Positions 1 through 9,050 are shown, numbered from the stretch's first letter. The stretch: DNA of 64,000 bases from Acinetobacter sp. ANC 5054 (GCF_002135295.1 NZ_NEGG01000001.1:1-64000), one strand, 5' to 3'. The notes: generated from the sequence alone by a model not told the origin. Made by a program: numbers and translations.

Positions 1-426
1 CCACTTTTTTAGCAATACTCGACCAAGGCAGTTTTTCAGTGCTCACCGCCGTGACTGCCCACATATTGCCAAAAACTGAGCCACCGACATATAAGGCCAC
101 CATCGCTGCACTGATCTCAGGGCCAAATAAAGCCAAAGCGAATGGAAAGCCGAGCCACGCCAAATTGATATAGCTGACACAGAGTGCGCGTAAATTATCT
201 TTGAGAATCCATCGAAATAGATAAAACATGATGATGGCAACGCCAAAGCTAAAGAGCATGAGCGCCAAACTACCCGCTTGGTAAAACACCATGTTGTAAA
301 TAATGACAAAAGGAATAAAACAACGGGCTAAAAGACTCGAAAATATGGACTTAAGTGATGAAGTACCTGAGATAGAGGCTAATCCGAGTCCGCATAAAAA
401 TCCAAAAATTGGAAGAAGAAATGCCA
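1..426 (-). CDS. AEC (auxin efflux carrier) family permease, 3' part outside window
   Basis: The reading frame is open from 426 to the left edge, so only the N-terminal 142 residues are visible. It starts at a GTG preceded by GAGGG at seven bases; an ATG at 457 is possible but has no ribosome site. The visible part is very hydrophobic with about four membrane spans, and a segment reading NLAWLGFPFALALFG resembles the conserved N-terminal half of AEC carriers. Family members are inner-membrane transporters of about 300 residues for malate, malonate or related acids. The substrate cannot be told. It is divergent from tatA. Family call is by pattern; moderately sure. Confidence 0.7.
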
Positions 427-570
427 CTGAATTACCCTCAAAAATTACTGCCTGCATAGTAACACTGAATGTGATTCATTGAGGTGTGTCTTTAAATTGC
501 AATATTGTGGTCACCGCACTGTCATGTCGAACTGCTGAAATGTTGTGTAAACCAACAAGAGGATAACAAG

Positions 571-792
571 ATGGCTGGACTATCGATTTGGCATGTACTG
601 ATTTTTGCAATTGTGGTGATTTTACTCTTTGGTACCTCTAAGCTAAAAAACTTGGGTAAAGATGTCGGCGGCGCGGTCAAAGATTTCAAAAAATCGATGC
701 GTGATGAAGACGCAGCAAATACACAGCTTAATGAGCCTCGCACGCTAGAGCATGAAGCTCAAAATAAAACCAATTCCTCAGTTCAAAGCTAA
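571..792 (+). CDS. tatA: Sec-independent protein translocase subunit TatA
   Basis: TatA oligomerises to form the passage for folded proteins across the inner membrane in the twin-arginine pathway. The 73-residue product has one N-terminal membrane helix (about residues 5-20), the hinge FG at 20-21, and an amphipathic helix ([18 protein letters not shown]), followed by a polar tail, as in the family. The start at 571 follows AAGAGGATAACAAG; the frame is open further upstream to 505 but without a ribosome site or homologous residues. It is the first gene of tatABC, twelve bases before tatB. Confidence 0.96.
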   Translation: MAGLSIWHVLIFAIVVILLFGTSKLKNLGKDVGGAVKDFKKSMRDEDAANTQLNEPRTLEHEAQNKTNSSVQS

Positions 793-804
793 GGAGTTGT
801 CATA

Positions 805-1281
805 ATGCTTAATATTGGTATTAGCGAATTACTGGTGTTCAGCATTATTGCGCTGATCGTACTCGGCCCAGAAAAACTGCCTGAAGGTATCCGCTTTGCA
901 GGTAAATGGTACGGGAAAGTTAAACGACTGATCAGTAACGTGCAAACAGACATTGACCGTGAACTTCGCATGTCCGAACTTCGTGAAGAAATGCAAAAAG
1001 AAATGCAACGTATTCAACAGCTCGAAGCGCGTATGCAGGCTCAGATGAATGAATTGCAACAAACGCAACACCCCATAGAACAGACTGCGCAAAAACAACA
1101 AGAAGCCGTCCTACCTGACAATAAAAATTTATCCCCACGTTATCAGTACATCGAACGTGGTCAGAGCACGATCTTTGCCGTGGCTACACCCCAAATGAAA
1201 AAAAAGCACGAGATTAAAACAGACCAAGCTCCCACATTAAGCTCGACCGATGCATTAGCAGAATATCAGGTGGCCGTATGA
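805..1281 (+). CDS. tatB: Sec-independent protein translocase subunit TatB
   Basis: TatB forms the substrate receptor with TatC. The protein has the family N-terminus: a short periplasmic stretch with Glu8, one helix, and the GPEKLP hinge at 21-26. A long charged amphipathic region (residues 45-90, rich in Met, Gln and Glu, probably coiled) and a variable tail follow, total 158 residues, a usual length for TatB. An AAGGAGTTGTCATA leader supports the start. The gene overlaps tatC by four bases (ATGA), so translation is probably coupled. Confidence 0.95.
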   Translation: MLNIGISELLVFSIIALIVLGPEKLPEGIRFAGKWYGKVKRLISNVQTDIDRELRMSELREEMQKEMQRIQQLEARMQAQMNELQQTQHPIEQTAQKQQEAVLPDNKNLSPRYQYIERGQSTIFAVATPQMKKKHEIKTDQAPTLSSTDALAEYQVAV

Positions 1282-2048
1282 CAGATCTTTCACTGAATAA
1301 TTCACAGAACACTGTGCCTGATTTGGAAGAAATGCCGATCACCAAACATTTGGTGATTTTGCGTCGGCATTTGATCAAAATTACAGGACTCATTTTGATT
1401 CTGTTCTTTTGTTTATTGCCCTTTGCCAATCAAAGCTATCAATTGATGTCAGAACCTCTGCGTGCTCAATTGCCGATGACTTCATCCATGATTGCAACGG
1501 ATGTGACCGCCACCTTTATGGCGCCATTTAAGCTGAATTTCTTTGTCGCGCTAATGCTCGCGATGCCCTTCGTGATTTATCAACTTTGGGCCTTCATCAA
1601 ACCTGCACTGTATGAAAAAGAGCGGCATTTGGCGATGCCCTTATTATTCGGCAGCATCGTCCTCTTCTATGCCGGAATTGCCTTTGCCTATTGGGTTGCC
1701 CTGCCGTCCATCCTACATTTTTTTATGAGTGTTTCGCCTGAAACGGTCGCCCCGATGACGGATATCAATAGTTATTTAAGTTTCTGCTTAAAGCTTTTTT
1801 TAGTGTTTGGGCTGACCTTTGAAATTCCGATCATCACGCTAATTTTGATTTTGATCGGGGTGGTGTCTACTCAAACCTTGGTGGAGAAGCGTCGTTTTAT
1901 TATCGTCGGCTGTTTTTTTGTCGCCATGTTTGCCACGCCACCCGATGCGCTTTCGATGATCATGTTAGCCATCCCAATGTGGATGCTATTCGAGTTGGGC
2001 TTATTTTTTGGCAAGCTGATTGAGAAACGACGCGCAACTGCAACTTAA
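1278..2048 (+). CDS. tatC: Sec-independent protein translocase subunit TatC
   Basis: TatC is the six-span inner-membrane protein that recognises the twin-arginine signal. Six hydrophobic segments are visible over 256 residues; the first cytoplasmic loop carries LYEKE, the fourth span has FEIPI, and the last loop has MFATPPDA, all typical. The N-terminal motif normally read as HLxELRxRL is here KHLVILRRHLI (about residues 23-33): the acidic residue is replaced by Ile. The start overlaps the tatB stop by four bases. A terminator follows about 40 bases downstream, closing the operon. Confidence 0.95.
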   Translation: MTDLSLNNSQNTVPDLEEMPITKHLVILRRHLIKITGLILILFFCLLPFANQSYQLMSEPLRAQLPMTSSMIATDVTATFMAPFKLNFFVALMLAMPFVIYQLWAFIKPALYEKERHLAMPLLFGSIVLFYAGIAFAYWVALPSILHFFMSVSPETVAPMTDINSYLSFCLKLFLVFGLTFEIPIITLILILIGVVSTQTLVEKRRFIIVGCFFVAMFATPPDALSMIMLAIPMWMLFELGLFFGKLIEKRRATAT

Positions 2049-2088
2049 ATTGGCTTATGTTTCGACAATTTTGGTGAGTTTTACACCT

Positions 2089-2115
2089 AAGAGGCTGAAA
2101 TAGCCTCTTTTTTTA
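2089..2115 (+). terminator. Intrinsic terminator of tatABC
   Basis: AAGAGGCT and AGCCTCTT form an eight-pair stem with a GAAAT loop, followed by a run of T. It separates tatABC from the PhoX gene, which must have its own promoter. Confidence 0.85.
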
Positions 2116-2268
2116 TGTGCCCATTTAACGTTTTGCAATTTTCACACTGTGAAATCTAAACGCCTATTTCATCAGTTTGCAATATTAGCTTCAAAGCATT
2201 GTCATATTTTATCGATAGTTTTATGTGATCAACTTTTACCCAGCACACCTTTGCCAGGATTCAAATTC

Positions 2269-4485
2269 ATGACAAACATGCCATATAACGAAGATCAAGA
2301 ACTTGATAACAACACTTCGGATAACCTTCATTTTCGTGACATTTTAGAACAGCGCATCAGCCGCCGTAGCTTGATTACCAAGACTGCGAGTGGTGCCGTC
2401 GCACTTGCATTGGCATCTTCATTAACGGGGTGTAATGATGACAATGACTCAGATTCAAATAGCAATACTAAACCACCTGTCACTGATCCAAATCAAAAAC
2501 CGACCAAGTTCAATTTTACACCTGTGAAAAAGAATTTAGATGATATCGTGACTGTTCCTGAAGGCTATCAAGCGCATGTGCTATATGCGATGGGTGACTC
2601 GATTAACCCTGCATACTCAGCGTGGGATGATAACAATGTCCCATCTGGCCCGAGCTTCCAATTCCGCTCTGGTGACTGCCATGACGGTATGAGCTTCTTT
2701 GGTTTAAATACCACTTCTGGACGTTATGATGCCAAACAGTCAGACCAAGGTTTGTTGGTGATGAACCATGAATACATCAATCCGACCTTCTTACACCCGC
2801 AAGGCCCAACTAAAGTGGATGGTCGTCGTCCTGAAGATGAAGTGATCCGTGAAGTCAATGCACACGGTGTTTCTGTCATTCAAATTGAAAAAGACAGCAA
2901 GACTCAAGCAGTCAAACTGGTGCTGAACTCGCCCTTCAACCGTCGTATTACGGCATCGACTGTGATGGACTTTAAAGGCCCTGTCGCAGGCTCAAGTTTA
3001 GTCAGCACTAAGTTCTCAGCCGCTAGCCAACAAACCCGTGGTACACACAATAACTGTGGTAATGGCTATACGCCGTGGGGCACTTACCTGACAGCAGAAG
3101 AAAACTTCATTGGTTACTTCGCTCGTGCGAAAGAAGATGATGCAAAACGTAGTCCTGCTGAAATTGTGGCACTCAACCGTTATGGACTAAAAGCTGGTGC
3201 TAACTCACGCTATGGTTGGGAAACTGCTATTGGAAGTAATGAGTCACAAGATTTATATGACCGTTGGTCAGCGAATGTCACAGGTACTCAGGCAGCGGAA
3301 GATTACCGTAATGGTCCAAATACCTTTGGTTGGATTGTCGAAATTGATCCATTTGATCGTCGTGAAAATCCAGTGAAACGTACTGCACTTGGTCGCTTTG
3401 CACATGAAGACTGCCGTGCAAGCCGCTTACGTGAAGGTGACAACCTCGCATTTTACATGGGCGATGACTCACGCGGTGAATACATCTATAAATTTGTATC
3501 AGACCAAAAATGGAATAAAAAAGATGTCAACGGTGGCTATGCTGCAGGCGACAAATACATGAACAACGGTAAGTTATACGTTGCCAAATTCAACAATGAC
3601 GGCAAAGGTCAATGGATTGAATTGAGCTATAACATCAATGGTTTAAACCAAAGTAACACCGTTTATCCTTTTAGCTCACAAGCAGATGTCCTAACTTTTG
3701 CACGTCTTGCCGCAGATGCTGTCGGTGCTACCAAAATGGACCGTCCTGAATGGGTCGCTGTGCATCCTGAAAATGGTGAAGTCTATGTAACCCTTACCAA
3801 TAACTCGAACCGTGGTACCACGCATGCACTAGATGCGGCCAACCCACGTAACTACACCGACCCTGAAGGTGGTAAAGGCAACGTCAACGGTCATATTATC
3901 CGTTTCCATGAAGATGGTGATACAACCACAGCGCTCAGCTTTACTTGGGATATTTACCTGTTTGGCGCTGAAGCAAAAATGGCGAGCAACATTAACTTAT
4001 CAAGTCTAAATGACAACAATGACTTGTCCTCACCAGATGGTATGTGGTTCGACCCACGTGGTGTGTTATGGATTCAAACCGATGACGGTGCTTATACCGA
4101 TACCACCAACTGTATGATGCTTGCTGCACTACCGGGTCAAGTCGGTGATGGAACAAAAGCCACGACATCATCGGGTCAAGAAACCATTGTGGGTGCAAAA
4201 CTGAATGACGAAAACTTACGTCGCTTCCTGACTGGACCTAAAGAATGTGAAATCACAGGTGTGACGATGACACCTGATTACAAAGCGATTTTTATTAATG
4301 TGCAACATCCGGGCGAAGATTCAGCATCCTATGCTGAGCCGACTAGCCACTGGCCTGCATCACAAACCAATGTAGCAGCGACTTCACGCCCTCGCTCAGC
4401 GACCGTTGTCATCACCCGTAAAGATGGCGGTGTGATTGCTGGCGAAGCAGTAGAACAAGCTCAGCCAACGCAAAAAACCGCATAA
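2269..4485 (+). CDS. PhoX-family (DUF839) phosphatase-like protein, predicted Tat-exported lipoprotein
   Basis: This 738-residue protein resembles the PhoX/DUF839 family, calcium- and iron-dependent alkaline phosphatases with a six-bladed beta-propeller. Its N-terminus has a twin-arginine signal: SRRSLITK with Arg32-Arg33, a mild hydrophobic stretch, and a lipobox LTGC with Cys55, then an Asp/Asn/Ser linker. Matching blocks include TRGTHNNCGNG, TAEENF, EDCR and SSPDGMWFDPRG. I chose ATG 2269 because AGGA lies nine bases upstream; the frame continues back to a GTG at 2149 without a ribosome site. It directly follows tatABC, the export machine it should need. Phosphatase activity is family knowledge, not shown here. 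Confidence 0.85.
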   Translation: MTNMPYNEDQELDNNTSDNLHFRDILEQRISRRSLITKTASGAVALALASSLTGCNDDNDSDSNSNTKPPVTDPNQKPTKFNFTPVKKNLDDIVTVPEGYQAHVLYAMGDSINPAYSAWDDNNVPSGPSFQFRSGDCHDGMSFFGLNTTSGRYDAKQSDQGLLVMNHEYINPTFLHPQGPTKVDGRRPEDEVIREVNAHGVSVIQIEKDSKTQAVKLVLNSPFNRRITASTVMDFKGPVAGSSLVSTKFSAASQQTRGTHNNCGNGYTPWGTYLTAEENFIGYFARAKEDDAKRSPAEIVALNRYGLKAGANSRYGWETAIGSNESQDLYDRWSANVTGTQAAEDYRNGPNTFGWIVEIDPFDRRENPVKRTALGRFAHEDCRASRLREGDNLAFYMGDDSRGEYIYKFVSDQKWNKKDVNGGYAAGDKYMNNGKLYVAKFNNDGKGQWIELSYNINGLNQSNTVYPFSSQADVLTFARLAADAVGATKMDRPEWVAVHPENGEVYVTLTNNSNRGTTHALDAANPRNYTDPEGGKGNVNGHIIRFHEDGDTTTALSFTWDIYLFGAEAKMASNINLSSLNDNNDLSSPDGMWFDPRGVLWIQTDDGAYTDTTNCMMLAALPGQVGDGTKATTSSGQETIVGAKLNDENLRRFLTGPKECEITGVTMTPDYKAIFINVQHPGEDSASYAEPTSHWPASQTNVAATSRPRSATVVITRKDGGVIAGEAVEQAQPTQKTA

Positions 4486-4494
4486 AACATTTAT

Positions 4495-4526
4495 AAAAAA
4501 AGCCGACGATTCGTCGGCTTTTTTTT
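4495..4526. terminator. Bidirectional terminator between the PhoX and NRDE genes
   Basis: AGCCGACG and CGTCGGCT pair around an ATT loop, flanked by a run of A on the left and T on the right, so it can end transcription from both convergent genes. The NRDE stop codon lies at its right edge. Confidence 0.9.
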
Positions 4527-5304
4527 ATGGCTTTAACTGTACTTCTATCTGGGTGATTTGCCCTTGCTGTTCGCCCTGTTGCTGTTTTTCCTGCCAAGAC
4601 CATGAAGTTCTTCCCATACAAAGCAAATTCGAGCAACGCGTACCATAGACTGGACTTTGAATAAAGGTCGATGACAGCAACTCCTCCATTTCCACCTGTA
4701 TGCCTGTATTGGGTAAAAGTTCAGGGATTATCTTGCGTTCATCTTCCAAAATATCCCACGCCGCGGCATCAATATCAGCTTGCGGCTGCCGCGCTTGCAA
4801 CATTGGCAAAAACTCTTGAGTAAAGCGCTTGCGCAAATGTCGGGTCTTTTCCCAATGTTCAGTCATCAAGCCGTTAGATACGACATAAACGCCTTTGGCC
4901 AGCACTTGCGGCGCTTCACCGCGGTTACTCATGTACACCGCTTGATGTGCATCACCCAGAAATATATTAAACCCTGCGTAGTCGCATTGGCGCAGTTCTA
5001 GTGCCTGCGTAAAACGGATTGGAGTCTGGTCGGATTCTAAAAAAGCTTGAATTAAATGCCCGCGCGAAGTTGGATACTGCTTTTGATCCCTACCATCTCT
5101 AAAATTGGTAATGACTGCCCAGCGCCCAGCTGCGGTAATGCCCATCCATGTACCACCTGACTGCAAATCTTGACCCGCAATAATTGGACTATTGTCCCAT
5201 GCTCTTAAACTTGCTGTCGGACGTAGATAAAACTCATCGCGATTGGAAATTAAACAAAGCGGCATCTCATCTAACACCTGCCATGCAAAAGCCACAATGC
5301 ACAT
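4525..5304 (-). CDS. NRDE-domain (TANGO2-like) protein
   Basis: This is a full-length (259 aa) member of the NRDE family, which is related to eukaryotic TANGO2. The family's biochemical role is unsettled; links to heme handling and Golgi organisation come from eukaryotes. Diagnostic features are Cys2 directly after the start Met, the NRDE motif at residues 21-24, GGTWMGI, and NFRDG. The conserved Cys2 recalls N-terminal nucleophile hydrolases, but that is inference. There is no signal peptide, so it should be cytoplasmic. It is convergent with the PhoX gene and divergent from lgt. Confidence 0.85.
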   Translation of the reverse strand: MCIVAFAWQVLDEMPLCLISNRDEFYLRPTASLRAWDNSPIIAGQDLQSGGTWMGITAAGRWAVITNFRDGRDQKQYPTSRGHLIQAFLESDQTPIRFTQALELRQCDYAGFNIFLGDAHQAVYMSNRGEAPQVLAKGVYVVSNGLMTEHWEKTRHLRKRFTQEFLPMLQARQPQADIDAAAWDILEDERKIIPELLPNTGIQVEMEELLSSTFIQSPVYGTRCSNLLCMGRTSWSWQEKQQQGEQQGQITQIEVQLKP

Positions 5305-5397
5305 AATCGACTCTCAAAATCTTTACACATTGAATGTACAACATTTTTCATATGTTTCAGCTAAAATCTGTGCAAAACATAATGACAAGGAGCAGCA

Positions 5398-6210
5398 ATG
5401 CTGACTTATCCAAATATCGACCCTGTGGCGATATCACTGGGACCATTACAGGTGCACTGGTATGGTCTGATGTATTTACTGGCATTTTTATTTGCTTGGG
5501 GTTTGGCAACCTATCGTGCGAAACAACGCGATAGTTGGACCGCAGAAATGGTTTCTGACCTGATTTTCTACGGTGCGCTCGGCGTTGTCATCGGTGGTCG
5601 AGTGGGTTATGTATTTTTCTATGGCTTCGATCAGTTCCTTGCCAATCCGTTATGGTTATTCCAAGTTTGGACGGGTGGTATGAGCTTCCATGGTGGCTTC
5701 CTTGGCGTGATGATTGCCATGCTGCTATGGTGTAAAAAATACAAAATGACGTGGTTCCAAACCCTAGATTTCATTGCACCCTGCGTACCAACAGGTCTAA
5801 TGTTTGGTCGAATTGGTAACTTTATTGGCGGTGAACTGTATGGTCGTGCCGTAACCGATCCTAACTATGCATTTGGGATGATTTTCCCGAACGATCCACT
5901 GCAATTGGTTCGCCATCCATCACAAATTTATCAAGCATTGTGCGAAGGCTTAATTCTGTTTATCGTACTGTGGTGGTTTAGTTCTAAACCTCGTCCACGC
6001 TACGCAGTATCTGCACTATTCCTTATTGGGTACGGTATTGCACGTTTTGTCGTGGAATTCTTCCGTGAGCCAGACAATGGCCAACTTTTTATTGGTTGGA
6101 TGAGTAAAGGTCAGTTCCTGACTGTGCCGATGATTCTGATTGGTGCTTGGCTCATGTGGTATGCCTACCAGAAAAAAATCTATGACTGGGGTCCACAAAA
6201 AAATACTTAA
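5398..6210 (+). CDS. lgt: Prolipoprotein diacylglyceryl transferase
   Basis: Lgt transfers diacylglycerol from phosphatidylglycerol to the lipobox cysteine of prolipoproteins, the first step of lipoprotein maturation at the inner membrane. The 270-residue protein has seven hydrophobic segments. The signature GRIGNFIGGELYGR near residue 140 and the MSFHGGFLG block near 100 match the family. The start follows ACAAGGAGCAGCA. Its clients in this window include the PhoX, META and several other lipobox proteins. A strong terminator follows, so it is probably a single transcription unit. Confidence 0.97.
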   Translation: MLTYPNIDPVAISLGPLQVHWYGLMYLLAFLFAWGLATYRAKQRDSWTAEMVSDLIFYGALGVVIGGRVGYVFFYGFDQFLANPLWLFQVWTGGMSFHGGFLGVMIAMLLWCKKYKMTWFQTLDFIAPCVPTGLMFGRIGNFIGGELYGRAVTDPNYAFGMIFPNDPLQLVRHPSQIYQALCEGLILFIVLWWFSSKPRPRYAVSALFLIGYGIARFVVEFFREPDNGQLFIGWMSKGQFLTVPMILIGAWLMWYAYQKKIYDWGPQKNT

Positions 6211-6226
6211 TAATCGATTCAACATT

Positions 6227-6253
6227 AAGCGAGGCACAGTCCTCGCTTTTTTT
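6227..6253 (+). terminator. Terminator of lgt
   Basis: AAGCGAGG / CCTCGCTT stem with a CACAGT loop, followed by a T run. Confidence 0.88.
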
Positions 6254-6328
6254 GTCTGCATGTACACACTGAACTGCCAGCCTGAACTGTGCTAAAGTTT
6301 AGTTTGCTTATTTTACTCACATAGACTC

Positions 6329-6715
6329 ATGCTTGAATTCTGGTTCGATCCAACGGTTGCTGTTTTAAAGAAAGTCTTATTTTTTATCGCAATGGCAGTA
6401 TTGACTGCTGTGCTGTACTGGATGGAACCCTTAAAACTCGATGCAATTTTGATGTTTTTAGGAACAGGCGTCATTTTCTTGATTTGCCGCTACTGTAAAA
6501 TTCATTTTGCCGCAAAAAATCCAACGGGCTTACTCTATCGACTGCTCACTTGGATTCCCATTGCTCTACTGTTAGCACTTATTTTTGTCCATATGAATCA
6601 AGGTGAAATTCTAATTCCGGGTGCACAAGGCATTGGCTTTATGGCATTAGCCATTTGCTTGCTTTCTCCTCTCTCATTGCTGAATCAAAATAACCAGACC
6701 CCACCAAAAGGATAA
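6329..6715 (+). CDS. Small membrane protein, first of a tandem pair (function unknown)
   Basis: I do not recognise a family. The 128-residue product is mostly hydrophobic with about four membrane helices, joined by short charged loops (RYCKIHFAAKNPT), and ends in a polar tail. It begins MLEFW, and the next gene begins MLQFW with the same helix pattern, so the two look like diverged duplicates. They are six bases apart and probably co-transcribed. The start lies 76 bases after the lgt terminator; no strong ribosome site is visible. The frame is clean and the composition matches its neighbours. Confidence 0.7.
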   Translation: MLEFWFDPTVAVLKKVLFFIAMAVLTAVLYWMEPLKLDAILMFLGTGVIFLICRYCKIHFAAKNPTGLLYRLLTWIPIALLLALIFVHMNQGEILIPGAQGIGFMALAICLLSPLSLLNQNNQTPPKG

Positions 6716-6721
6716 GCTTAT

Positions 6722-7090
6722 ATGCTTCAATTTTGGTATTCCAGCCGCTGTACACGTGAAATTAAATTGGTGATTTCAATCAGTGTTTGTGTGCTGGTTT
6801 TTCTCTGTGCCGAGCAAAAGCAATTGGACCCCATATTTACAGGTTTAAGCATTGCCATAGGCGTACTGACACATGTTTTATATGAATGGAAAAGTAAGAC
6901 AACTCTGGCCTTAAATCCAATATTGAGAGGAATATTGGATTTCCTGCCATTCATCTGCTTAATCGTATTGATGTATTTTTTACCAAATCAGCAGCGCGTT
7001 TTCTTAGCACTACAATGTGTCGGCTTTGCAGCCCTTGGCTTATTTATTGTGTCGATATATAGTCGGCGCAGCAAAAGGTTTGATCATTAA
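6722..7090 (+). CDS. Small membrane protein, second of a tandem pair (function unknown)
   Basis: This 122-residue protein has about four membrane helices and a basic C-terminus (YSRRSKRFDH), which by the positive-inside rule should be cytoplasmic. Shared features with the preceding gene are the MLxFW start, similar length, and matching positions of helices and of the QGIGFMAL / QCVGFAAL segment near the C-terminus. AAGGATAAGCTT precedes the start. It is convergent with the CHAP-like peptidase gene, with 55 bases between the stops. Function unknown; an immunity role for that peptidase is only a guess. Confidence 0.7.
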   Translation: MLQFWYSSRCTREIKLVISISVCVLVFLCAEQKQLDPIFTGLSIAIGVLTHVLYEWKSKTTLALNPILRGILDFLPFICLIVLMYFLPNQQRVFLALQCVGFAALGLFIVSIYSRRSKRFDH

Positions 7091-7145
7091 ACCTTTTGTA
7101 CAACACTAAATATGTGGCTAGAGTCGTGGAAAAATTCTTAGTGCG

Positions 7146-7667
7146 TTACTGGTCAATACGGTAATAGGTATATTTCACATTTGGATTGCGATAAACCGCG
7201 TAACCTGTTTGACGATAATCCGACACCCAAGCGCTACCTGAATAAGCTGCAATATGCCCATAACGACTGTTCTGATTACGGTCGATAATATAAATATCGC
7301 CTTTTTTCGGACGGTCAAAAGACAAGTTAATTTTTTGATAACCGATTTTTTGCAGTGTATTGCCCCAGTCTGCTGCGGCAATTGGATGACTATTAAAACG
7401 CGCACCAGCAGATTCTAAAGCGAGGCGAACACTACGCGCACATTTTTGGCTACTCGATTGACGTGTCACACTTTGAAGAAATCCAGTTAAACGATCAATA
7501 TCGATACGTTGACCGTTACGAGAAATCGCGCTTTTTGATGCAGTATTTTGATTGGATGTAGAAGTGTTGGACTTACCCGAATTACGGCCCGACTGAGAAC
7601 GAATTATGATATTGGCTTGGACTGGAGCATGTACTTCACTCAAGTTTACATTGTGATCATAAGCCAT
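7146..7667 (-). CDS. CHAP/NlpC-P60-like cysteine peptidase, possible secreted effector
   Basis: The 173-residue product has two parts. Residues 1-55 form a polar Ser/Asn/Gln-rich lead without signal peptide; residues 60-173 look like a small papain-like amidase. The core motifs are QKCARSVRLAL with Cys76, HPIAAADWG, KKGDIYIID, and YGHIAAYSG with His138, followed by WVSDYRQ. This order (Cys, then GD, then GHIA) is that of CHAP and NlpC/P60 peptidoglycan hydrolases. The lack of an export signal fits a type VI or contact-delivered effector, but no secretion gene is near. It sits alone before a 540-base AT-rich gap. Family fairly sure, role inferred. Confidence 0.65.
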   Translation of the reverse strand: MAYDHNVNLSEVHAPVQANIIIRSQSGRNSGKSNTSTSNQNTASKSAISRNGQRIDIDRLTGFLQSVTRQSSSQKCARSVRLALESAGARFNSHPIAAADWGNTLQKIGYQKINLSFDRPKKGDIYIIDRNQNSRYGHIAAYSGSAWVSDYRQTGYAVYRNPNVKYTYYRIDQ

Positions 7668-8207
7668 TCTTTAACACACACTCCCGCCTTCTCAATAGGC
7701 ATTACAGTTTTAACATCGGCAGTGATAGTAACCCCTAAAAAATGTTTTTTCATGTAAAAAATGTAAGATTTCTTAAACACACATCCATTTTCCAGTTTGT
7801 TTGATTATTTTTAAAACTAATAAAATAATTTAAAAATTCATTGACTTAATGTTTAAATTTACAATGTAAAAAACGAATTACAAAAAAGAATTTTAGTTTA
7901 TTTTTTAATCAATCTTATCTAGCTTTTTTCATTGTTATTTGCTTATAAAATGTCGAATTCATCACAATGTTACACTTTGTGCCTGCAACTTGTTTGTGTT
8001 AAATGAAAGCGCAAAATACAGCAAAACGAGACGATGGAGTTCGTATTTTTCAGCAAAAATAAAAAAAAGCACAGCGGCTGTTCATGAACATTTTTCAATT
8101 TTCAGTACTTTATTTAACTCAACTTCTAAGACTGAGTAGAGTTGTTTCATCGATATCAAAAACAGGCTAATATGTGCCTCAAGAAATCCACCCATCATGA
8201 GAGAGAC
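7668..8207. other. AT-rich intergenic region between the peptidase gene and thyA
   Basis: About 540 bases with no convincing gene. The centre (7780-7940) is extremely AT-rich. A 66-codon plus-strand frame at 7939-8139 lacks a ribosome site and any recognisable residues. The region must hold the promoters of both divergent genes, but I see no clear -35/-10 pair. Confidence 0.5.
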
Positions 8208-9050
8208 ATGCGCCAATATTTAGACCTGTTACAACACATACTCGACAACGGCGGCGACAAAGGCGACCGTACCGGTACGGGCACGCGTTCAGTATTTGGT
8301 CATCAGATGCGCTTCGATCTTTCTAAAGGCTTTCCTTTATTGACCACAAAAAAAGTACATTTCCGTTCTATCGTGATTGAATTGTTGTGGTTTCTAAAAG
8401 GCGATACCAACGTTAAATATTTACAAGACAATAAAGTGTCTATTTGGGATGAATGGTCAACAGCAGAACAAACTGCGCGTTTTGGTCGTCCTGAAGGCGA
8501 ACTTGGTCCAGTATATGGCCATCAGTGGCGTAACTTTGGTGCCACCAAAAAAGCCGATGGCTTATACGAAAAAGATGGTTTTGACCAAATCAAATGGTTG
8601 ATCAATGAAATTAAGACCAACCCGAATTCACGTCGTTTAATCGTATCTGGTTGGAACCCGAATGAAGCAGGCAATGTTGCTTTACCCCCGTGCCATACTT
8701 TGTTCCAATTCTTTGTTCATAACGGAAAATTATCGTGCCAGTTATATCAACGTAGTGCTGACGTTTTCCTTGGTGTGCCGTTTAATATTGCCAGCTATGC
8801 TCTGCTGACTCATATGATTGCGCAAGTTTGTGATCTTGACGTTGGTGACTTCGTTTGGACGGGTGGTGATACACATTTATATGCCAACCATTTTGAACAA
8901 GCTCAGCTCCAATTAAGCCGTGAGCCGCTCGGTCTGTGTCAATTAAAGTTAAACCCTGAAATTAAAGACCTGTTTGATTTTAAATTTGAAGATATTGAAA
9001 TTGTGGGTTATGAATCACATCCTGGAATTAAAGCGCCAGTCGCGGTTTAA
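8208..9050 (+). CDS. thyA: Thymidylate synthase
   Basis: ThyA methylates dUMP to dTMP with methylenetetrahydrofolate, leaving dihydrofolate that FolA, encoded just downstream, reduces. Starting at MRQYLDLL gives 280 residues, about the family length. Visible motifs are GDRTGTGT near 20, the catalytic Cys in [22 protein letters not shown], and the [10 protein letters not shown] block. The frame is open 22 codons further upstream, but AGAGAGAC before 8208 and homology favour this start. A perfect inverted repeat follows the stop. Confidence 0.97.
   Translation: MRQYLDLLQHILDNGGDKGDRTGTGTRSVFGHQMRFDLSKGFPLLTTKKVHFRSIVIELLWFLKGDTNVKYLQDNKVSIWDEWSTAEQTARFGRPEGELGPVYGHQWRNFGATKKADGLYEKDGFDQIKWLINEIKTNPNSRRLIVSGWNPNEAGNVALPPCHTLFQFFVHNGKLSCQLYQRSADVFLGVPFNIASYALLTHMIAQVCDLDVGDFVWTGGDTHLYANHFEQAQLQLSREPLGLCQLKLNPEIKDLFDFKFEDIEIVGYESHPGIKAPVAV

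Noticed and set aside
7939..8139. 66-codon plus-strand frame before thyA
   Set aside because: No ribosome site, atypical composition, and no recognisable residues.
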